Positions 60,301-64,000 of a stretch of 64,000 bases of DNA are shown piece by piece (the stretch's first letter is position 1; each line of letters opens with the position of its first letter). A program made the translations under genes and the position numbers. The notes under the pieces are model-generated. The model was not told where the DNA came from, did no database searches, and saw only the letters and a list, made by a program, of their open reading frames with translations. The stretch is from Penelope pileata (Eukaryota; Chordata; Aves; Galliformes; Cracidae), in assembly GCA_013396635.1 (NCBI GenBank), contig WBMW01005074.1:124001-188000 (forward strand), given 5' to 3'.

Positions 60301-63300
60301 CCAAAAAAGCGATAACTTAGGGCTCTTAATATTCCTGCATGGAATTATAAGCTTGCCATTTTTAAAAACAGGATGTCTCATATCTTTTAGACATTCTTTT
60401 AATTGATCTTTTTCACTAATTTTAATGCATTTTTATTAAATGTATCTCCTGTTTTCCTATTCAGGTTCACAACACATCTTTCTTTGTTTTTTCAGGAGTT
60501 AATCTGGAAATACAAGTAAATAAGAATAGTCACCTTTTTTGTAGAATTACCTAGATTTGATTACAAATAAAAAAAGAGATTGCAGAAGTGCCACAAAAAT
60601 ACTTATTTTCCAGTTCTGATTTGTTTTGTTTTTAAATTCTTTCTTCAACAAGCTCTAAGATGACAGCATGGACACACAGGCTTCAAGAATAAACAATCTT
60701 TTGTCAGGTTAAAGATGGAAGGAAAAAGTATGTTCTACACAAATATTCTCTGTCCTTTCACATATGTATCTGTGACCATAGCTGCTTTACAACAAACATG
60801 AACATTACAATAAACAAACACTGAATGATATACAAACCACAATAGAAAAAAAACCAGTATTGGCATCAAATATTTAAACAAAAGTATCCTTCCCGGAAAT
60901 AGCTCTCCTACTTACAGCCTGCCAAGAATTGCATTGATTCAGAAGCTTTGTTCAAGTTATAGTAAAAGTTTAAAAGAAATTCAGAAGAAGAAACAAAAAC
61001 AGAATTAATAAAAGTGACTTGCAAAAGTATCTTTGATTTCCATGTTTATTTGTTAGTTTAGAATGGAAGACTTCATTCTGCCTTCACACCAGGTGACTCA
61101 CAAGACTGCAAGCAATATTAACAGAAATTGGCTGCCATGTGGCTCCATCTGTCCTTTTTCAGCACACAGAGAAGGACACCAGGCTTGCAGCTACCACCCT
61201 AAGTCCCCAGACTTCACTATCCTTGGCCCTTTCAAGTAACTCACCAGGATGTGGAAAGTGAAAAGAGAAGAAACTTGGTGCTGTTATCATCTCAATGTAA
61301 GGCAAGTACAGCGAGCACAAAAGGGTTTGTCGCTGCCATTCAACTCCATACAACACTTCTAGATAATTATTATGTTTCACGGTTGTTGCCTACCTGATCT
61401 CCAAACTTGCCTAGAGAGTCAGTCACAGGGCCGAAACACAACAGGAACACAGAAGCAGTGCTGTTCATCACCGTCTCAGACATCTCTGAACTATGAAGAC
61501 ACAATGCTCTCATTTCTGTTTAACTTCAGAAAGTACTATAAGTTCATAAGAGACCATTTTGTTGGGTTTTTGTTTTAAAAACAGTTTTTGTCTTGTGCTG
61601 CTTACAGTTTATCCTCTGCTTAATTACCAGATTAGAAAGATTAATGAAGCTAATTCTGCTGACAGAGCGGCTGTCCTAAAGACTACAATTATTTGTGATT
61701 CACTTGCACTTCCTCTGCAGCCAAAGCCATAACATATCCAGAACAATTCCAAGACTTCTCTGACGTCTGCCACAGAACACTGCTACAAAACAAGAAAACT
61801 GTTCTTGTCCATGCTACCTATCCAAAAAGGAAAATGGAGTAAAGTAAATTTAGTAACTTGGCACATGCTGCCAGGCAAACCATATTCCATGAGACAAACA
61901 GACCAGAATGTAACATCTTGAATATAGAGTCTACAGAAAAGGAAACAGCAAAAATATCCACTACTATTATTACTGTTCCTGAAAAGTTAGATGGTAGAGC
62001 CCACTAATCAGGAGTGCAATACTAGCAAAAGATACATCCTCTGGTGTGTGCTGCATTAATTGATGTTTTTCTTCAGTATTTAAATTTGTTTGTTGCTGAG
62101 GTTTAAATTGAAGCATCTGCAGATTTCTCATATTAGATGTGAGTTTGACACAGAGACATGAAAGATGCCGGCTAGAGATTTTTAAAAATCTTACTCTGGC
62201 TTCTTAGATTTTTGGATGCCTTGCTTTCTGGTTTGGTTGTTCCTCTTTTAGTCCATAATGAAACAGGATGCATAAAGTCATATACATGCACATTTGGATC
62301 TTGCTCTTTTAAAAAACAGAATATAACTTTTCTTCCCTTCCTTTCTTAAATGGAGGTATTCAGATTTGTGTGATTTTTTTTTTTAATAAGATTCCAGGTT
62401 AGATTCTATACATGCAAGTAGTCAAGGGTCATGGAACTGGAATCAGGATAACTGAAGATCTAAATGAAAAAAAAAATTCTTCAGATTTAGTTCTGAATGT
62501 ACAAGAACCATCCAGTTCTGGTAAGTGAGGGCACAGCATGTTGCCTGCTTATCTCCTATCAAGCCAAATAAATAAAGCAAAGCTAATGTCTTCCACAAAA
62601 TGCTTTCAGTCTTTTCCAAAAATGCCTTGAGATCTGTTGCATCCCTTGTTAACTGGTTTTATTAGTTTATCACTTTTATATGTGAAAGATTCATGCTTTA
62701 CTGTTCATTTTCAGCAATCTGGCTTGCCATCAGTTCTTGTTTTACCCTTGTCAGATTAAAAAGTCCTTTATTTGTAATGGTACTTTTACATACCCAAATT
62801 AACCAACCTCTCATCGTTCCTTTTAAATAAACCAAACCAGTGAGTTCAGAGTTTCTCCTCAGAAAGAGTTTTCTCCACAATTTGAATACTTCTATGTGTT
62901 CCACTGTGAGCTCTGCTACCGACCTGCTGGATTACCCTGGGCACTGGACCAGGTGCCTATTCCACCTCCTATTATTTGCCTTATTTAGAGTACAAATAAG
63001 GCTCTCTAGTAACACATTTATCCAAATAGATCCTGATCTTTTTACCATTATCTACATTGGAATTTGTGAGTTCTAGGTATGCTACCATATTGGCAGTTTG
63101 ATTTGAACTGGTAAACTGACTAGGAGCAAACAGCCACTATGGCAGCCTACTGATAAACCTTCATGTACTTCAATATCACTGCACATATCACTTTCCAAAA
63201 GCAATGACGCTTAGTACTTGACATACAGAAAAATCTCCATTTGAGGCTTACACCATGAGGCTTTGCAATTCTACCTCCACTCAGGAAAGGGCAGAGAGAC

Positions 63301-64000
63301 AGCTCACAGCAAGATAAATCTATTTAGCCCTCAGTACATGTACTTTGTCTCAATACTCAATCAACCAGTTTTTAAGACATTGAGCACTCCTAACCTCCCT
63401 ATGTGTAGCCTACAGAAGGGGATCGAATAATTTCAAACCTGGGTGAAGTGTCATGAAAGATCTGTCATCTGCAAAGAGCATGGAGGCAGACAGAACAGGC
63501 TGCTTTAGGAACGCATCTAAGTTTAGGATACCTTTATTCACTTCTCTGGTTGGCCTACAATTTTCTTAAGCACTATCCCACACAGTCTGAAGAAAATTCG
63601 GATTTGGAGAGTCCTACAATGATCTACTACGAGTCAAAACTTCATACCAAAGTTTGTTTCAGAACTCCCTCTCCAGCATCGCATGAAAAATATCTTCAAA
63701 GGTGACCTGAAATGGAAACTACGTATTTACATTTCCAACTGAAATCATAAACAGTTCCCAAAGATCCGATCAAAGAAATGATGAGTCCTTTTACTGCAGA
63801 GACTTCAAAGACAGAATTGGCAGTAAAGTTACCTTTGCATTGTAGGAATACAGGTTTTTTGTGTATATTTTTATATATTTTTTAAATGTACTGTTTTTTT
63901 TTTCTCACCATAGTAATAGGGATGAAAATGATTCATGCACAAGTATGACCTGGTTAACCATCAGGGCAACCCCCCCTTTAAATAAGGCTCTCTGGGGAAT
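57382..64000. other. Intron sequence, nothing recognised
   Basis: AT-rich with scattered homopolymers and a 12-bp duplication at 58615. Open frames (largest 93 codons) show no homology I know on either strand. There is no CpG island, promoter or further PRKCE exon before the window edge. Confidence 0.55.
58615..58638. repeat. 12-bp tandem duplication
   Basis: TTTAAGACTTAT repeated exactly at 58615-58626 and 58627-58638. Confidence 0.9.

Larger units (their letters stand above)
49345..64000 (-). other. PRKCE: PRKCE intron upstream of the C2-end exon (partial)
   Basis: Inferred from the exon at 49281-49344 lying on the minus strand: transcription runs from high to low coordinates, so this is the preceding intron (intron 1 if the exon is exon 2). 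The exon-proximal end carries an acceptor with a tract of T and C about 30 nt long and a possible branch point (TTCTAAG) some 35 nt upstream. The intron contains a GC-rich patch, a MIR, a CTCF-like site and one CR1. No sequence for the N-terminal two-thirds of the C2 domain, no CpG island and no promoter is visible, so the first exon must lie beyond 64000. Confidence 0.75.

Noticed and set aside
1..64000. CRISPR array, operon structure, prophage or defence system
   Set aside because: No spaced direct-repeat array and no dense coding. Intron, LINE and SINE content shows this is a vertebrate nuclear genome.

Overview
The window is AT-rich, gene-poor vertebrate DNA, almost certainly from a bird and most likely a galliform. 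The evidence is several CR1 LINE fragments on both strands (with the typical CR1 3' end, ATTCTATGATTCTATG-like), two copies of a mariner-type transposon closely resembling chicken GalluHop (from memory, no search run), and a thin layer of old MIR (tRNA/CORE) SINEs. No bacterial, viral or CRISPR-like organisation is visible.

The only protein-coding sequence I can support is one 64-nt exon on the minus strand at 49281-49344. It has good splice sites and encodes the end of the C2 domain of a novel protein kinase C, with a peptide that matches PKC epsilon (PRKCE). Everything else is best read as intron of that gene: 49345-64000 is the intron before this exon, 1-49280 the intron after it. I looked for the neighbouring PRKCE exons (rest of the C2 domain, C1 zinc fingers, kinase) and did not see them, which fits the very long first introns known for this gene.

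Layout: 1-7447 plain intron; 7448-7516 CR1 3' end; 7925-8017 a perfect 45-bp inverted repeat with a 3-nt loop; 11709-11835 an A/T-rich hairpin and a duplicated 14-mer; 16886-16972 MIR; 17440-18125 candidate conserved enhancer; 20473-21446 CR1, an 80-N gap and a mariner end, followed by another CR1 fragment at 21613; 24034-24128 a homopolymer cluster; 27480-27770 a second candidate conserved element; 28995-30320 the largest CR1 copy, with a dead reverse transcriptase; 30525-30765 two MIRs in opposite orientation; 30766-46372 mainly featureless intron with two short CR1 pieces; 46373-46914 an internally deleted mariner with both terminal inverted repeats; 49281-49344 the PRKCE exon; 50312-51063 a GC-rich patch; 52975-53019 a 15-bp triplicate; 53870-54082 MIR; 54683-54697 a CTCF-like site; 56956-57381 CR1; then featureless intron to the end.

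I found no clear new biological system. The observation most worth checking is the perfect hairpin at 7925-8017. The two homeodomain-motif-rich blocks come next as possible regulatory DNA.
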